Assembly (NCBI RefSeq): GCF_028369105.1
Contig: NZ_JAQNDO010000001.1
Location: forward strand, 6,356,501 to 6,420,500
Length of the DNA: 64,000 nt
Origin: Polyangium mundeleinium
GTDB lineage: Bacteria > Myxococcota_A > Polyangia > Polyangiales > Polyangiaceae
Direction: 5' to 3'
The notes under the pieces were generated by a model. It was not told the origin of the DNA, did no database searches, and saw only the letters and a program-made list of their open reading frames with translations. Position numbers and translations under genes: made by a program. Below are positions 46,198 through 56,114 of this stretch, in pieces (positions within the stretch are counted from its first letter, which is position 1; every line of letters starts with the position of its first letter).

Positions 46198-48456
46198 ATG
46201 CAGCGGCGGAAGTTCGGGGGAATCGGGCTCGTGCTCCTCGCCTCCCTGCTCGGGTGCGGCGACGGCGCGCAGAACGGGGTGTTCCCGTCGGGCTCCGTCG
46301 AGGAGCGGAAAACACGCGCGCTGCTCGATCGCATGACGCTCGAAGAAAAGATCGGCCAGATGAACCAGTACATCGCGCCGATCTACGCGCAGAGCCTCGA
46401 TTCCCCCGATCTCGCCGGAAAGGTCGACACGCTGCTCGCGCAGGGGCTCGTGGGCTCGTTCCTGTTCGTCACGGATGCCGGCGAGGCGAACGCGCTCCAG
46501 GAGAAGGCGGCACGCGCGCGGCTCGGGATTCCGCTGATTTTCGGCATCGACGCGGTGCATGGACTTGCCCCCGTGCGCGGCGCGACGATTTTCCCGACGC
46601 CGATCGGCATGGCCGCGACGTTCGACGTCGACCTCGTGGAGCGTAGCGGCGAGGTCACGGCGCACGAGATGCGGGTGACGGGCATGCATTGGGCGTTTTC
46701 CCCGGTCCTCGACCTGGCGCGGGATCCGCGGTGGGGCCGGACGGCGGAGACGTTCGGCGAGGATCCGTTCGTCGTCGCGTCGCTGGGCAGCGCCCTCGTC
46801 CGCGGCTTGCAAGGCCCGGATCAGGCGCATCTCCGGGTCCTCGCTTGCCTCAAGCATTTCCTCGGGCCCGGCTTGCCCCTCGGCGGCCGGAACATGGGGC
46901 CCATCGACGTCTCGGAGCGCGCCTTGCGCACGACGTTTCTCCCGCCCTTCCAGGCCGGCGTGGACGCGGGGGCGCTCTCCGTGATGGCCGCGTACAACGA
47001 CGTCAATGGGGTGCCGAGCCATGTCTCCGAGGAGCTGCTCACGAACGTCCTCCGGCGCGAATGGGGGTTTCGGGGGTTCGTCGTGAGCGACTGGGAGGGC
47101 ATCGAGATGCTCCACACCACGCACCACGTGGCGGAGTCGCAGAAGGACGCGATCCGGCAGGCGGTGCTCGCAGGCGTGGACATGCACATGCACGGCGAGG
47201 GATTTTCGAAGCCGCTCGTCGAGCTCGTGCGCGAGGGCGCGGTCGGCGCCTGGAGGATCGACGAGGCCGCGGGGCGGATTCTGCGCGTCAAGCGCGCGCT
47301 CGGCTTGTTCGAGCATCGGTACGTCGACGCGGCGCGCGCCGCCTCCGTCCTCGCGTCGCCGGGGCATCGAAAGGTGGCCCTGGAAGCGGCGCGGAAATCG
47401 ATCGTGCTCCTGCGGAACGAGCAGGATCTCCTGCCCTTGCGCAAGAACCTGAAGAAGATCCTCGTGACGGGGCCCAATGCCGACAACACGGCCTTGCTCG
47501 GCGACTGGACCGCGCCTCAGCCCGCGGAGAACGTGATCACCGTGCTGGAAGGCATTCGCGCGGCGGTCTCCCCGGCGACGGTGGTGCACTTCGTGGATCC
47601 GGGCCGGGTGTTCGAGGAGACGAACGAAACGATCCAGCGCACGGCGGAAGAGGCCCGCGACGCCGACGTGGCCATCGTGGTGCTGGGGGAGAACGAGACA
47701 CGGTACGACGACCGCGGCGCCTTGGATCGGCGGCGGCGCGAGCGCACCGGCGGCGAGGGCGCCGATCGCGCGGATCTCACGCTCGTGGGGCGGCAGATGG
47801 ATCTCGTCCGCGCGATCGTCGAGACGGGCACGCCGACGGTCGTGGTGCTCGTCAACGGGCGACCCCTGGCGATCCCCTGGATTGCCGCGAACGTCCCCGC
47901 CGTGCTCGAAGCCTTCGAGCCGGGCCTCGTCGGAGGCCAGGCCGTCGCGGAGGTGCTCTTCGGCGACGTGAGCCCGAGCGGACGGCTGCCGATCTCGATT
48001 CCGCGGAGCGTGGGGCAGCTGCCCGTCCATTACGATCACCCGCGCTCGGCCGAGAGCCCTTACGTGGACGAGAGCTTCGAGCCGCTGTACGGATTCGGCC
48101 ACGGGCTGAGCTTCACCCGGTTCGTGTATGCGGACCTCCGGGTGCCCGAGCGAACGAGGCGAGGGGAGGACGTCCTGATCTCCGTCGTCGTGCGCAACGC
48201 GGGCGCGCGCGCGGCCGACGAGGTGGTGCTGCTGTTCGTGCGCGACGTCGTCGCCAGCGTGACCCGGCCGGTGCGCGCGCTGCGCGGCTTTCAGCGGGTG
48301 CACCTCGCCCCGGGGGAGCGCCGGGTCGTGCAGTTTCGGATCCCGTTCGCGTCGCTCGCGGTGCTCGATCGACAGAGAGAGCGGGTCGTGGAGCCGGGCA
48401 CGTTCGAGGTGTCGATCGGCGGGCTGCGCGGGTCGTGGATCGCCTTGCGAAAGTGA
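46198..48456 (+). CDS. GH3 family beta-glucosidase (lipoprotein)
   Basis: 752 residues. Lipoprotein signal (GLVLLASLLGCGDG). N-terminal GH3 barrel with MTLEEKIGQMNQYIAPIY, IFGIDAVHGLAPV, ARDPRWGRTAETFGEDP, CLKHFLGPG and the catalytic nucleophile Asp298 in GFVVSDWEGIE; C-terminal GH3 sandwich (SIVLLRNEQDLLPL, ILVTGPNADN, VLGENE) and a fibronectin-III-like end (VFVRDVVASVTRPVRALRGF). It cleaves terminal beta-glucose or related sugars from oligosaccharides at the cell surface or periplasm. Length is usual for BglX-type enzymes. Divergent from the propeller lipoproteins. Confidence 0.93.
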   Translation: MQRRKFGGIGLVLLASLLGCGDGAQNGVFPSGSVEERKTRALLDRMTLEEKIGQMNQYIAPIYAQSLDSPDLAGKVDTLLAQGLVGSFLFVTDAGEANALQEKAARARLGIPLIFGIDAVHGLAPVRGATIFPTPIGMAATFDVDLVERSGEVTAHEMRVTGMHWAFSPVLDLARDPRWGRTAETFGEDPFVVASLGSALVRGLQGPDQAHLRVLACLKHFLGPGLPLGGRNMGPIDVSERALRTTFLPPFQAGVDAGALSVMAAYNDVNGVPSHVSEELLTNVLRREWGFRGFVVSDWEGIEMLHTTHHVAESQKDAIRQAVLAGVDMHMHGEGFSKPLVELVREGAVGAWRIDEAAGRILRVKRALGLFEHRYVDAARAASVLASPGHRKVALEAARKSIVLLRNEQDLLPLRKNLKKILVTGPNADNTALLGDWTAPQPAENVITVLEGIRAAVSPATVVHFVDPGRVFEETNETIQRTAEEARDADVAIVVLGENETRYDDRGALDRRRRERTGGEGADRADLTLVGRQMDLVRAIVETGTPTVVVLVNGRPLAIPWIAANVPAVLEAFEPGLVGGQAVAEVLFGDVSPSGRLPISIPRSVGQLPVHYDHPRSAESPYVDESFEPLYGFGHGLSFTRFVYADLRVPERTRRGEDVLISVVVRNAGARAADEVVLLFVRDVVASVTRPVRALRGFQRVHLAPGERRVVQFRIPFASLAVLDRQRERVVEPGTFEVSIGGLRGSWIALRK

Positions 48457-48502
48457 CCTCGATCCACGCCCCACGGGCTTGCCGCTCGTGTAGCCTGGCA
48501 TC

Positions 48503-49588
<1,086 letters not shown>

Positions 49589-49597
49589 GTTCGTCCG

Positions 49598-52249
49598 ATG
49601 AAACGTGCTCCGTTCTGGTTTTTCGCGCTCGTCGCGGCGTGCGGCGGCGCGCCGGCCTCGCTTTCGGCTCCTTCCGGCGGATCCGCATCCGCCTTCCCGC
49701 AGGCCACGCCCGGGGATCTGCCGGCGCCTTCGCTCCTGCCGCGGCCGACGTTCGACCTCCCGCCCGCCGCGGGCCCGTCCGCTTCGCTCGCGAACGTCCT
49801 CCGGGCGAGCCACAGCATCGTCGTCGGCACGATCTCCGACATCCACGCGTTCACGCGCCCCTGCGCGGTCGACCTCGTCCTCGACGTGCGCCCGGAAATG
49901 CGGCTCCTCGGCGACAGGTTCCAGGGAAACGAGCAACGTCCGCTCCTCGTTTCGTTCCCCCGCGCCGCGGACGAGAAGGGGTGCGAGCGCAACCCGCTCG
50001 GGTATCGCGGCGCCCCCGCGCTGTCGCGCTTCGTCGTCGGGCAACGCCTCGTCTTTTTCGTGGGCTTTCGCCGCGTGGTGGAGCGTGCTCCTGCGCCCCC
50101 CGCGTCGCGCTGGGATGCGCAAGGCCTCCATGATCCTTCCCTCTACGGCGACGACCTCCTCGGCGTCGCGGACGTGGACGAGATCCCCGCGATCGTGCGC
50201 CAGCGCGGTCCCCTCGTCACCGACGCGCAGCTCGCGCCCCTCGCGGGAAAACCGTCCTTTCGGGTCCAGGGCGACGTCGCGACCGACGCCGCGACGGGCC
50301 TCGCGTGGCAGCGGGACGTCGCGAAAACCGAGCTCAAGATCGTCGCCGCGACGCGCCATTGCGAGAACCTCGTGCTCGGGGGCCACGACGATTGGCGCTT
50401 GCCTCGTTACTTCGAGCTCGTCTCCATCGTCGACCACGGCCGCGGCAGCCCAGCGCTCGATCCCTCGGTGTTCCGGGGCCCGCCCGAAGGCTTGCTCTGG
50501 GCCGGCACCGAGGACGCGGGCGCTCCCTGGGTCCTCGACGTCGCGGATGGCAATCTTCAGTCGACCCATTACGACGAGCCGAGCCCGTACGGAAAATACA
50601 ACGTCCGCTGCGTGCGCTCCGAGGAAGGCCCCTCGCTGCGCGCCGCGCTCCCCTTCGCGCGGTACCGGCGCGCGGGGGGGCTCGTCGAGGACGCGCTCCA
50701 GCGGCTCGGCTTTTCGGCGGCGATCGCGGCGCCCATGCGCTGGGCGGAGGCGAACACGTTCTGCGCTGCGAAGGTCGAGGCCGGCCACGACGATTTCCGG
50801 CTGCCCACGGTGCGCGAGCTCGTCAGCTTGTCCGAAGCGAACGATTGCGAGGTGCTCTGGAAGGACGAACCAGAGGGGGAGGATGGCCTCTGGACATCGA
50901 CGCTCAACCCCGCGGACAAGAGCCACGCGTTCCAGGTGCGAAACCTCTGCTCGCCGCAGTACTGGTCCGAGCCGACGGTCGGGCCACCCGTGCTCGCGAG
51001 CGAGGGCGAGGAGCACGCGCGCTTCCGGGCCCTGTGCGTGCGTGACCTGCCGCCGATCCCCAAGGCCGGGGCCCAGGTGCAGAGCCGCTACCCGAGCGGC
51101 CACATCTTCGCCGAGGGCGCGCTGCGGAAGGGGAAACGGCACGGGACGTGGACGTACCACCACGATCAGGGTCCGCCGTGGATACGCCTCGAATACCGGG
51201 ACGGCGTCCTCGACGGGGCATTTTCGGTGTTTTACGACAGCGGCGAGCGCCTCGCCGAGGGTGCGTTCGCCGGCGGCGCGCCGGCCGGTACGTGGACGCA
51301 TTTCGACACGCTGGGCCGGCGCGCGTCCGTCGTCGCGCACGAACGGGGCGAGCGCTCCGGGCGCTCCACGACGTACACGCCCGAGGGGGCGAAGATCGCG
51401 CGGGAAGAGACCTGGGCCCGGGGCCTCCGGCAAGGGACCGTCGTCGACCATGACGAGGAGACGGGGACGAAGACGCGCGTGGCGCACTACAAAGCCGGCC
51501 TCCGCGAAGGCGCCGTCGAGACGTTCCACCCGAACGGCGCGCGCGCCATGGTCGGCCAGTATCGAGGGGACAAACCGGACGGCACGTTCACGCGGTTCCA
51601 CCCGAACGGCGCGCGCGCGGCCGTCTTCTCGTTCCGCGGCGGCGAGCTCGACGGCCCCTACGAATCCTGGCACCCGGACGGCAAGCCCCACGAAAAAGGC
51701 ACGTACCAGAAGGGCCTGCGCGACGGCGCTTGGACCGCGCTGTATCCCTCGGGCAAGCGCGCTGCGGAGGGCCAATTCCAGCGAGGCACGGGGACGCTGC
51801 GGGAATTCTACGAGAACGGCAAACCGCGGTACGAGCAGCCGCTCGTGGAGGGGCTCCGCGAGGGGACGACCGTGTTTTTCCGGGAAGACGGCTCCAAGGA
51901 CCACGAGGTCGGCTTCTCCCGCGACACCCTCGACGGCATCTGGCGCGAATACGACCCGAGCGGGCGCTTGACGTTCGACCGGCACTTCGAAAAAGGCCGG
52001 GAGCACGGCCCCTTCGTGCGGTTTCATGCGAACGGCCAGAAGAACGAGGAGGGCACGTATGCGCACGGGCTGCAAGTCGGCCCCTACCGGCGCTGGGACG
52101 AGGAGGGCAGGCTCTCCGTGGAGGGCGTGTTCCAGGACGGCCTGCACCAGGGGACGTGGACCGATTACGTCGGCGGCAAGCCCTACATGCGGAGCTTTTA
52201 CGAGCGCGGGGTCGAGGTGCGGGATCCCGAGCGGGTCGAGTCCCGCTGA
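49598..52249 (+). CDS. Lipoprotein with DUF1566 and MORN/YwqK-type repeats
   Basis: 883 residues. Lipobox LVAACGG. The N-terminal region (about 60-200) is a globular domain with RASHSIVVGTISDIHAFT. Two DUF1566-like segments follow (DAATGLAWQR, HDDWRLPRYFELVSI; then AEANTFCAAKVEAGHDDFRL, PTVRELVSL). From about 490 to the end come about 15 MORN-like repeats of the YwqK type (EGALRKGKRHGTWTYHH, EGAVETFHPNGARAMVGQY, KGLRDGAWTALYPSGKRAAE). Such repeats form a long beta solenoid; the outer-surface role is unknown. ATG 9 bases after the GIDE gene. Confidence 0.8.
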   Translation: MKRAPFWFFALVAACGGAPASLSAPSGGSASAFPQATPGDLPAPSLLPRPTFDLPPAAGPSASLANVLRASHSIVVGTISDIHAFTRPCAVDLVLDVRPEMRLLGDRFQGNEQRPLLVSFPRAADEKGCERNPLGYRGAPALSRFVVGQRLVFFVGFRRVVERAPAPPASRWDAQGLHDPSLYGDDLLGVADVDEIPAIVRQRGPLVTDAQLAPLAGKPSFRVQGDVATDAATGLAWQRDVAKTELKIVAATRHCENLVLGGHDDWRLPRYFELVSIVDHGRGSPALDPSVFRGPPEGLLWAGTEDAGAPWVLDVADGNLQSTHYDEPSPYGKYNVRCVRSEEGPSLRAALPFARYRRAGGLVEDALQRLGFSAAIAAPMRWAEANTFCAAKVEAGHDDFRLPTVRELVSLSEANDCEVLWKDEPEGEDGLWTSTLNPADKSHAFQVRNLCSPQYWSEPTVGPPVLASEGEEHARFRALCVRDLPPIPKAGAQVQSRYPSGHIFAEGALRKGKRHGTWTYHHDQGPPWIRLEYRDGVLDGAFSVFYDSGERLAEGAFAGGAPAGTWTHFDTLGRRASVVAHERGERSGRSTTYTPEGAKIAREETWARGLRQGTVVDHDEETGTKTRVAHYKAGLREGAVETFHPNGARAMVGQYRGDKPDGTFTRFHPNGARAAVFSFRGGELDGPYESWHPDGKPHEKGTYQKGLRDGAWTALYPSGKRAAEGQFQRGTGTLREFYENGKPRYEQPLVEGLREGTTVFFREDGSKDHEVGFSRDTLDGIWREYDPSGRLTFDRHFEKGREHGPFVRFHANGQKNEEGTYAHGLQVGPYRRWDEEGRLSVEGVFQDGLHQGTWTDYVGGKPYMRSFYERGVEVRDPERVESR

Positions 52250-52281
52250 TCGCCATCGCGGGCCCCACGGTTCAGGTCGCT

Positions 52282-52296
52282 TGACTTTATAAGTCA
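52282..52296. promoter_or_regulatory. Palindromic operator upstream of TetR gene
   Basis: Perfect inverted repeat TGACTT-TAT-AAGTCA, 50 bases before the TetR start, overlapping a TTGACT -35-like box at 52281-52286. It is the obvious candidate binding site for autoregulation by the TetR protein. Sequence seen, function inferred. Confidence 0.65.
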
Positions 52297-52345
52297 GTTG
52301 CCTTGAATCTCCTCGCGGAAGTTCTGGTACGTTGGGGATCGGATC

Positions 52346-52993
52346 ATGGCCAGCCCGAGGAAGCAGACGCACGGAAACGAGACCCGCGAGGTCATCCTCG
52401 CCGCCGCCGAGCGGCTCTTCGCCGAGCACGGGGTGGCGGCGGTCTCGAACCGGCAGGTGAGCGAAGCGGCAGGGCAGGCGAACAACTTCGCCGTCGGGTA
52501 CCACTTCGGCACCAAGACCGACCTCGTGCTGGCCATCGTGCGCCGGCATGCGCCCTCGATCGAGCAGCGGCGCGTGGGGATGATCGCGGCGATCAAGGGT
52601 TCATCGGAGCTGCGCGACTGGGTCTCCTGCCTCGTGCGGCCCACCACCGAGCACCTCGCCGCGCTCGGCAGCCCCACCTGGTATGCCCGTTTCATCGCCC
52701 AGGTGACGACCGATCCCACCCTGCGGCAGCTCGTGATCGACGAGGCGATCGCCTCGGCGTCGATGCAGGAGATCATCCAGGGGCTGAACCGGATCATGCC
52801 GGTCCTGCCCGCGGAGGTGCGTGAGGAGCGCGCCGACATGGGGCGGCAGCTGATCGTGCACATGTGCGCCGAGCGCGAGCGCGCCCTGCAAGCGGGCACG
52901 GCCACGCCGCGCCCGACGTGGGAAGCCGCCGCGGTGGGGCTCGTGGACGCCCTGGTCGGGCTGTGGCAGGCCCCGTTCACCCCGACGAAATGA
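52346..52993 (+). CDS. TetR-family regulator
   Basis: 215 residues. N-terminal helix-turn-helix (EVILAAAERLFAEHGVAAVS, NRQVSEAAGQANNFAVGYHF, GTKTDLVLAIVRRH), then a helical ligand-binding domain with a variable sequence. First of three same-strand genes (regulator, ferredoxin, reductase; 43 bases to the ferredoxin). It probably represses that redox pair in response to a small hydrophobic ligand. A perfect palindrome lies upstream. ATG start; ribosome site weak. Confidence 0.88.
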   Translation: MASPRKQTHGNETREVILAAAERLFAEHGVAAVSNRQVSEAAGQANNFAVGYHFGTKTDLVLAIVRRHAPSIEQRRVGMIAAIKGSSELRDWVSCLVRPTTEHLAALGSPTWYARFIAQVTTDPTLRQLVIDEAIASASMQEIIQGLNRIMPVLPAEVREERADMGRQLIVHMCAERERALQAGTATPRPTWEAAAVGLVDALVGLWQAPFTPTK

Positions 52994-53036
52994 TCGTACG
53001 ACCTGGCACGACAAAAGAAGGAAGGAAGAATCGACC

Positions 53037-53234
53037 ATGCGCGTGATCGTGGACGAGGAAAAGTGCTGCGGGGCAGGGCAGTGTGTGCTGCTCGCGCCGA
53101 AGGTGTTCGACCAGCGGGACGACGGCATCGTGATCCTGCTCGACGAATCGCCCGCGAAGGAGCTGCACACGGTCGTGCGCGAAGCGGTGACCGTATGCCC
53201 CGCGGCCGCGATAAGGCTGGAAGAGCACGAATGA
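53037..53234 (+). CDS. Small 3Fe-4S type ferredoxin
   Basis: 65 residues. Cys pattern C10-x5-C16 (KCCGAGQC) and C54 in VCPAAAI, with the usual VFDQRDDGIV, fits the 3Fe-4S (or 4Fe-4S) ferredoxins that serve cytochrome P450 and related oxygenases in actinobacteria and myxobacteria. An extra Cys11 is present. AAGGAAGGAAG upstream is a ribosome site. Its stop overlaps the reductase start (ATGA), so the two are translationally coupled. No P450 is present in the window. Confidence 0.88.
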   Translation: MRVIVDEEKCCGAGQCVLLAPKVFDQRDDGIVILLDESPAKELHTVVREAVTVCPAAAIRLEEHE

Positions 53235-54439
53235 CGACGCCGACGAGCGTGCTCGTCGTGGGCGCCTCCGCAGGCGGCTTGTCCGTCGCGGAGGCGCTGC
53301 GGCGCGAGGGGTTCACGGGCAGCCTGACGCTCCTCGGCGCGGAGCGGCACCTGCCCTACGACCGGCCGCCGCTCTCGAAAAAGGTGCTGGGCGGCGCCTG
53401 GAAACCCGAGCAGACGCAGCTCCGGCCCGAGAGCGCGCTCGCGAAGCTCGAAGTAGAATTCGTCCTCGGCGACCCCGCCGTTCGCCTCGACGTGGGCGCG
53501 CGTGAGGTGACGACCGCGTCGGGGCGTTGCCTGCGGGCGGACGTGATCGTGCTGGCCACGGGTCTCGAGCCGCGCCGGCTGCCGGGGCAGGAGGCCTGGG
53601 CCGGCGTGCACGTGCTGCGCACGGTGGACGAGACGCTCGCCTTGCGGGCCGATCTGCTCGCGGGGCCACGGGTGGTCGTCGCGGGCGACGGCGTGCTCGG
53701 CACGGAGATCGCCGCGACCGCGCGCGGCATGGGGCTCGCGGTGACGATGGTCGGCCCGCAATCGGCGCCGCTCGCGAGTCAGTTCGGATCGCAGGTCGGC
53801 GGGTATCTGGCGAAGCTGCACGTGGATCAGGGGGTCGAGCTGCGGCTCGGGGTCGGCGTGACGGAGCTCTGCGGCGCGGAGGGACGGGTCTCCGGGGTGC
53901 GCCTGGCGAACGGCGAGGTGCTGCCCGCGGACGTGGTGGTGGTGGCGATTGGCTCGCGCCCGGCGACGGGATGGCTCGCGGGGAGCGGGCTCGCGCTGGC
54001 GGATGGAATCGTGTGTGATTCACGGTGCCAGGCGGCGGCCGGCATTTACGCCGTCGGCGACGTGGCGTTCTGGCATCACGAGGGGTTCGGCGTGGGGATG
54101 CGGCTGGAGAACCGGACGAATGCCGTCGAGCAGGCGATGGTGGTGGCGGCCAACATCCTCGGCAAGGACCGGCCGTACACGCCGGTGCCGTATTTCTGGA
54201 CCGATCAATTCGACGCCAAGATCCAGGTGCACGGCTTCGTGTCTGCCGACGCCGAGGTGGCGATCGTGGAAGGGGATCCCGCGCTCCGGCAGTTCGTCGC
54301 GCTGTACGGGAGCCGCGGAAAGGTCACCGGGGTGCTCGGGTGGAACATGGTGAAGCAGACCCGGCAGCACCGGCAGCACGTGGTCGATGGGACGGCGTGG
54401 AGCGAGGTGGTCGCCGCGGCGCGGGTGGCCTCGACCTGA
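53231..54439 (+). CDS. FAD-dependent ferredoxin reductase
   Basis: 402 residues. N-terminal FAD motif VLVVGASAGGLSVAEALR, YDRPPLSK, second Rossmann motif RVVVAGDGVLGTEIAATARG (NAD(P)H binding), third FAD motif GIYAVGDVAFWHH, and the C-terminal ferredoxin-reductase region (VPYFWTDQFDAKIQVHG). It is of the rhodocoxin/putidaredoxin-reductase class that passes electrons from NAD(P)H to a ferredoxin. It forms a two-gene electron-transfer unit with 53037, under the TetR gene. The terminal oxygenase is elsewhere. Confidence 0.92.
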   Translation: MTTPTSVLVVGASAGGLSVAEALRREGFTGSLTLLGAERHLPYDRPPLSKKVLGGAWKPEQTQLRPESALAKLEVEFVLGDPAVRLDVGAREVTTASGRCLRADVIVLATGLEPRRLPGQEAWAGVHVLRTVDETLALRADLLAGPRVVVAGDGVLGTEIAATARGMGLAVTMVGPQSAPLASQFGSQVGGYLAKLHVDQGVELRLGVGVTELCGAEGRVSGVRLANGEVLPADVVVVAIGSRPATGWLAGSGLALADGIVCDSRCQAAAGIYAVGDVAFWHHEGFGVGMRLENRTNAVEQAMVVAANILGKDRPYTPVPYFWTDQFDAKIQVHGFVSADAEVAIVEGDPALRQFVALYGSRGKVTGVLGWNMVKQTRQHRQHVVDGTAWSEVVAAARVAST

Positions 54440-54445
54440 AATACG

Positions 54446-54931
54446 TCAGAGCGCCTCGATGAGGCTCACTTGCCAGAGCGAGCAGGTCTCGCGTTTGCCC
54501 CCGGCCGGCGAGCGTCCGCCGGTGATGCGGACCTTCGCGCCCACGCCCACGACCTTGCCGTCGCTCGTGTGGAGCTTGAGGTCCTTGTCCGAGAAGCTCT
54601 TCGGCAGGCGCTCCATCTGATTCTTGCCGTCGCCGACCGGCACGTCGGCGTTGACGCGTTTGCCCTTGCCGTCAGGCTCGGCGAAGAGGTTGAAGTCGCA
54701 CGTGTCACTGCAGACTTTCACCGAGCTTCGCAGCGGTCCGACGTAGCCCTCGATCGCCACGCGCTTCGTGACGTTCAGGCCCTTCTCCATGGTGGGGTCG
54801 AACTCGGCGCTGCAGACGTTTTCGAACGTGACGGGCGTACCGGGCTTGGGCTTCTCGCAGCCGAGGCCGAGGGTGGCGAGCAGGGCCGCGGCGGCGAGAC
54901 CAACGGGGAGGCGGGTCGCTGGAAGACGCAT
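54446..54931 (-). CDS. Small lipoprotein of unknown function
   Basis: 161 residues. Signal and lipobox (LAAAALLATLGLGCEKP). The mature domain has a beta-rich look with VTKRVAIEGYVGPL, a Cys pair (VCSDTCDF) and VGVGAKVRITGG, which together resemble an OB-fold-like lipoprotein domain. A final Cys (ETCSLW). It converges with the reductase (6 bases apart) and diverges from the LysM gene. Function unknown. Confidence 0.68.
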   Translation of the reverse strand: MRLPATRLPVGLAAAALLATLGLGCEKPKPGTPVTFENVCSAEFDPTMEKGLNVTKRVAIEGYVGPLRSSVKVCSDTCDFNLFAEPDGKGKRVNADVPVGDGKNQMERLPKSFSDKDLKLHTSDGKVVGVGAKVRITGGRSPAGGKRETCSLWQVSLIEAL

Positions 54932-55013
54932 CGTACCGCGGACGTTATCCGAAATTGGTCAGTCGTTCACATCTTTGTGCACCTCTCTCCCATCGTGGTA
55001 CGGACGACATCTC

Positions 55014-56111
55014 ATGCGACGGTTTCTCGGCTCGATGCTCGCCCTCGCGCTCGCTCCTCTGGCCTCGGCCCACGCCGCGCCGAAAGAGCCTCGCGCGGGG
55101 CTCGCGTATTACGCGAATCCGCGCACGCTCTCCCACGTGGCCGCGAAATTCGGTCTTTCGGTCGACGAGATCGCGCGGCTGAACGGCATCAAGAACAAGC
55201 ACAACTTCAATCGGTATGGGCTCGTCTTGCCCGACGTACCCTCGACCCGAAAGCTCCCGCGTTATGTACCTTGGACGCCGGCACGACAACGCGCGGCGTG
55301 CCCGGTCACGCCGTGGAAGTTCGTCGCGACCGCCGAGGAGAAGGGCTGCATGGACGCCTATTGCGGGACCGGCCCCGGCGGCGCGCGAGCGTGCCTGTGC
55401 CGCGACGATCAGGCCGATACGTCGATGGTCCTCACCACGAACGGCAAGACCCTGCGCCTGCCCGTGGAGGTCTCCGCCTTCAATCCGTGGGGATCGAGCT
55501 TCGTGGACGTGGCGTCCGCCGATCTCGACGGCGACGGCGCGCCCGAGGTGATGCTCTCGGTGCTGCAAACGGTCTCGAATGGGCTCGGCCAGGAGTATCG
55601 CCCGCTCATCGTCGTTCGCGACGGCCGGGAAATGCTGCGCTATGACAGCGGCATGTTCACCGCGAAAACGGCGCTCGTTCGCGTGGGCAAGGAGTGCCAC
55701 CTGGCCACGGCCCACTGGGAAGAAGTGACCCATCCCCTCAAAGGGCCGGCCCTTCACCTCGTGGAGCGCACGTTCGACCCGACGAACCTTCGCGTCGACC
55801 GCGAGCTCACAGGGATTCGCGCCGGCGAAGGCCAGATCTACGAGCTTCCTTTCGACCCGCTCGCCCCGCGCACCCTGCCCACGCAGTCGGGCACGCTGGT
55901 CGGGATCTTCCGCGAAGACGTCGGCACGACCATCAAGCTTCGCACGGCCTCGGGGACGAAATCCCTGCCCAATGCCCGCTTCGGCGACGCGAGCACCGGG
56001 CGCGTGTTCCCCTTGGGCTTTGTTCCGAGCAAGGTCCCGAAGGGAGAAGCGGTCTTCGGTCGCTCGCACGACACCGATATCGTGTGGCTGCCCGGCCCGA
56101 GCAAACGATAG
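55014..56111 (+). CDS. Secreted LysM-domain protein
   Basis: 365 residues. Signal peptide (SMLALALAPLASAHAAP), then a LysM-like motif (TLSHVAAKFGLSVDEIARLN...KHNFNRYGLVLPD) that binds peptidoglycan. The rest contains a Cys-rich stretch (GCMDAYCGTG, ACLCRDD) and an FG-GAP/VCBS-like segment (VASADLDGDGAPEVMLSVL), and a beta-rich end. Probably periplasmic or cell-surface. ATG chosen for the signal peptide; a frame extends upstream but overlaps a divergent gene. It converges with the aldo/keto reductase (3 bases apart). Confidence 0.72.
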   Translation: MRRFLGSMLALALAPLASAHAAPKEPRAGLAYYANPRTLSHVAAKFGLSVDEIARLNGIKNKHNFNRYGLVLPDVPSTRKLPRYVPWTPARQRAACPVTPWKFVATAEEKGCMDAYCGTGPGGARACLCRDDQADTSMVLTTNGKTLRLPVEVSAFNPWGSSFVDVASADLDGDGAPEVMLSVLQTVSNGLGQEYRPLIVVRDGREMLRYDSGMFTAKTALVRVGKECHLATAHWEEVTHPLKGPALHLVERTFDPTNLRVDRELTGIRAGEGQIYELPFDPLAPRTLPTQSGTLVGIFREDVGTTIKLRTASGTKSLPNARFGDASTGRVFPLGFVPSKVPKGEAVFGRSHDTDIVWLPGPSKR

Positions 56112-56114
56112 CCG

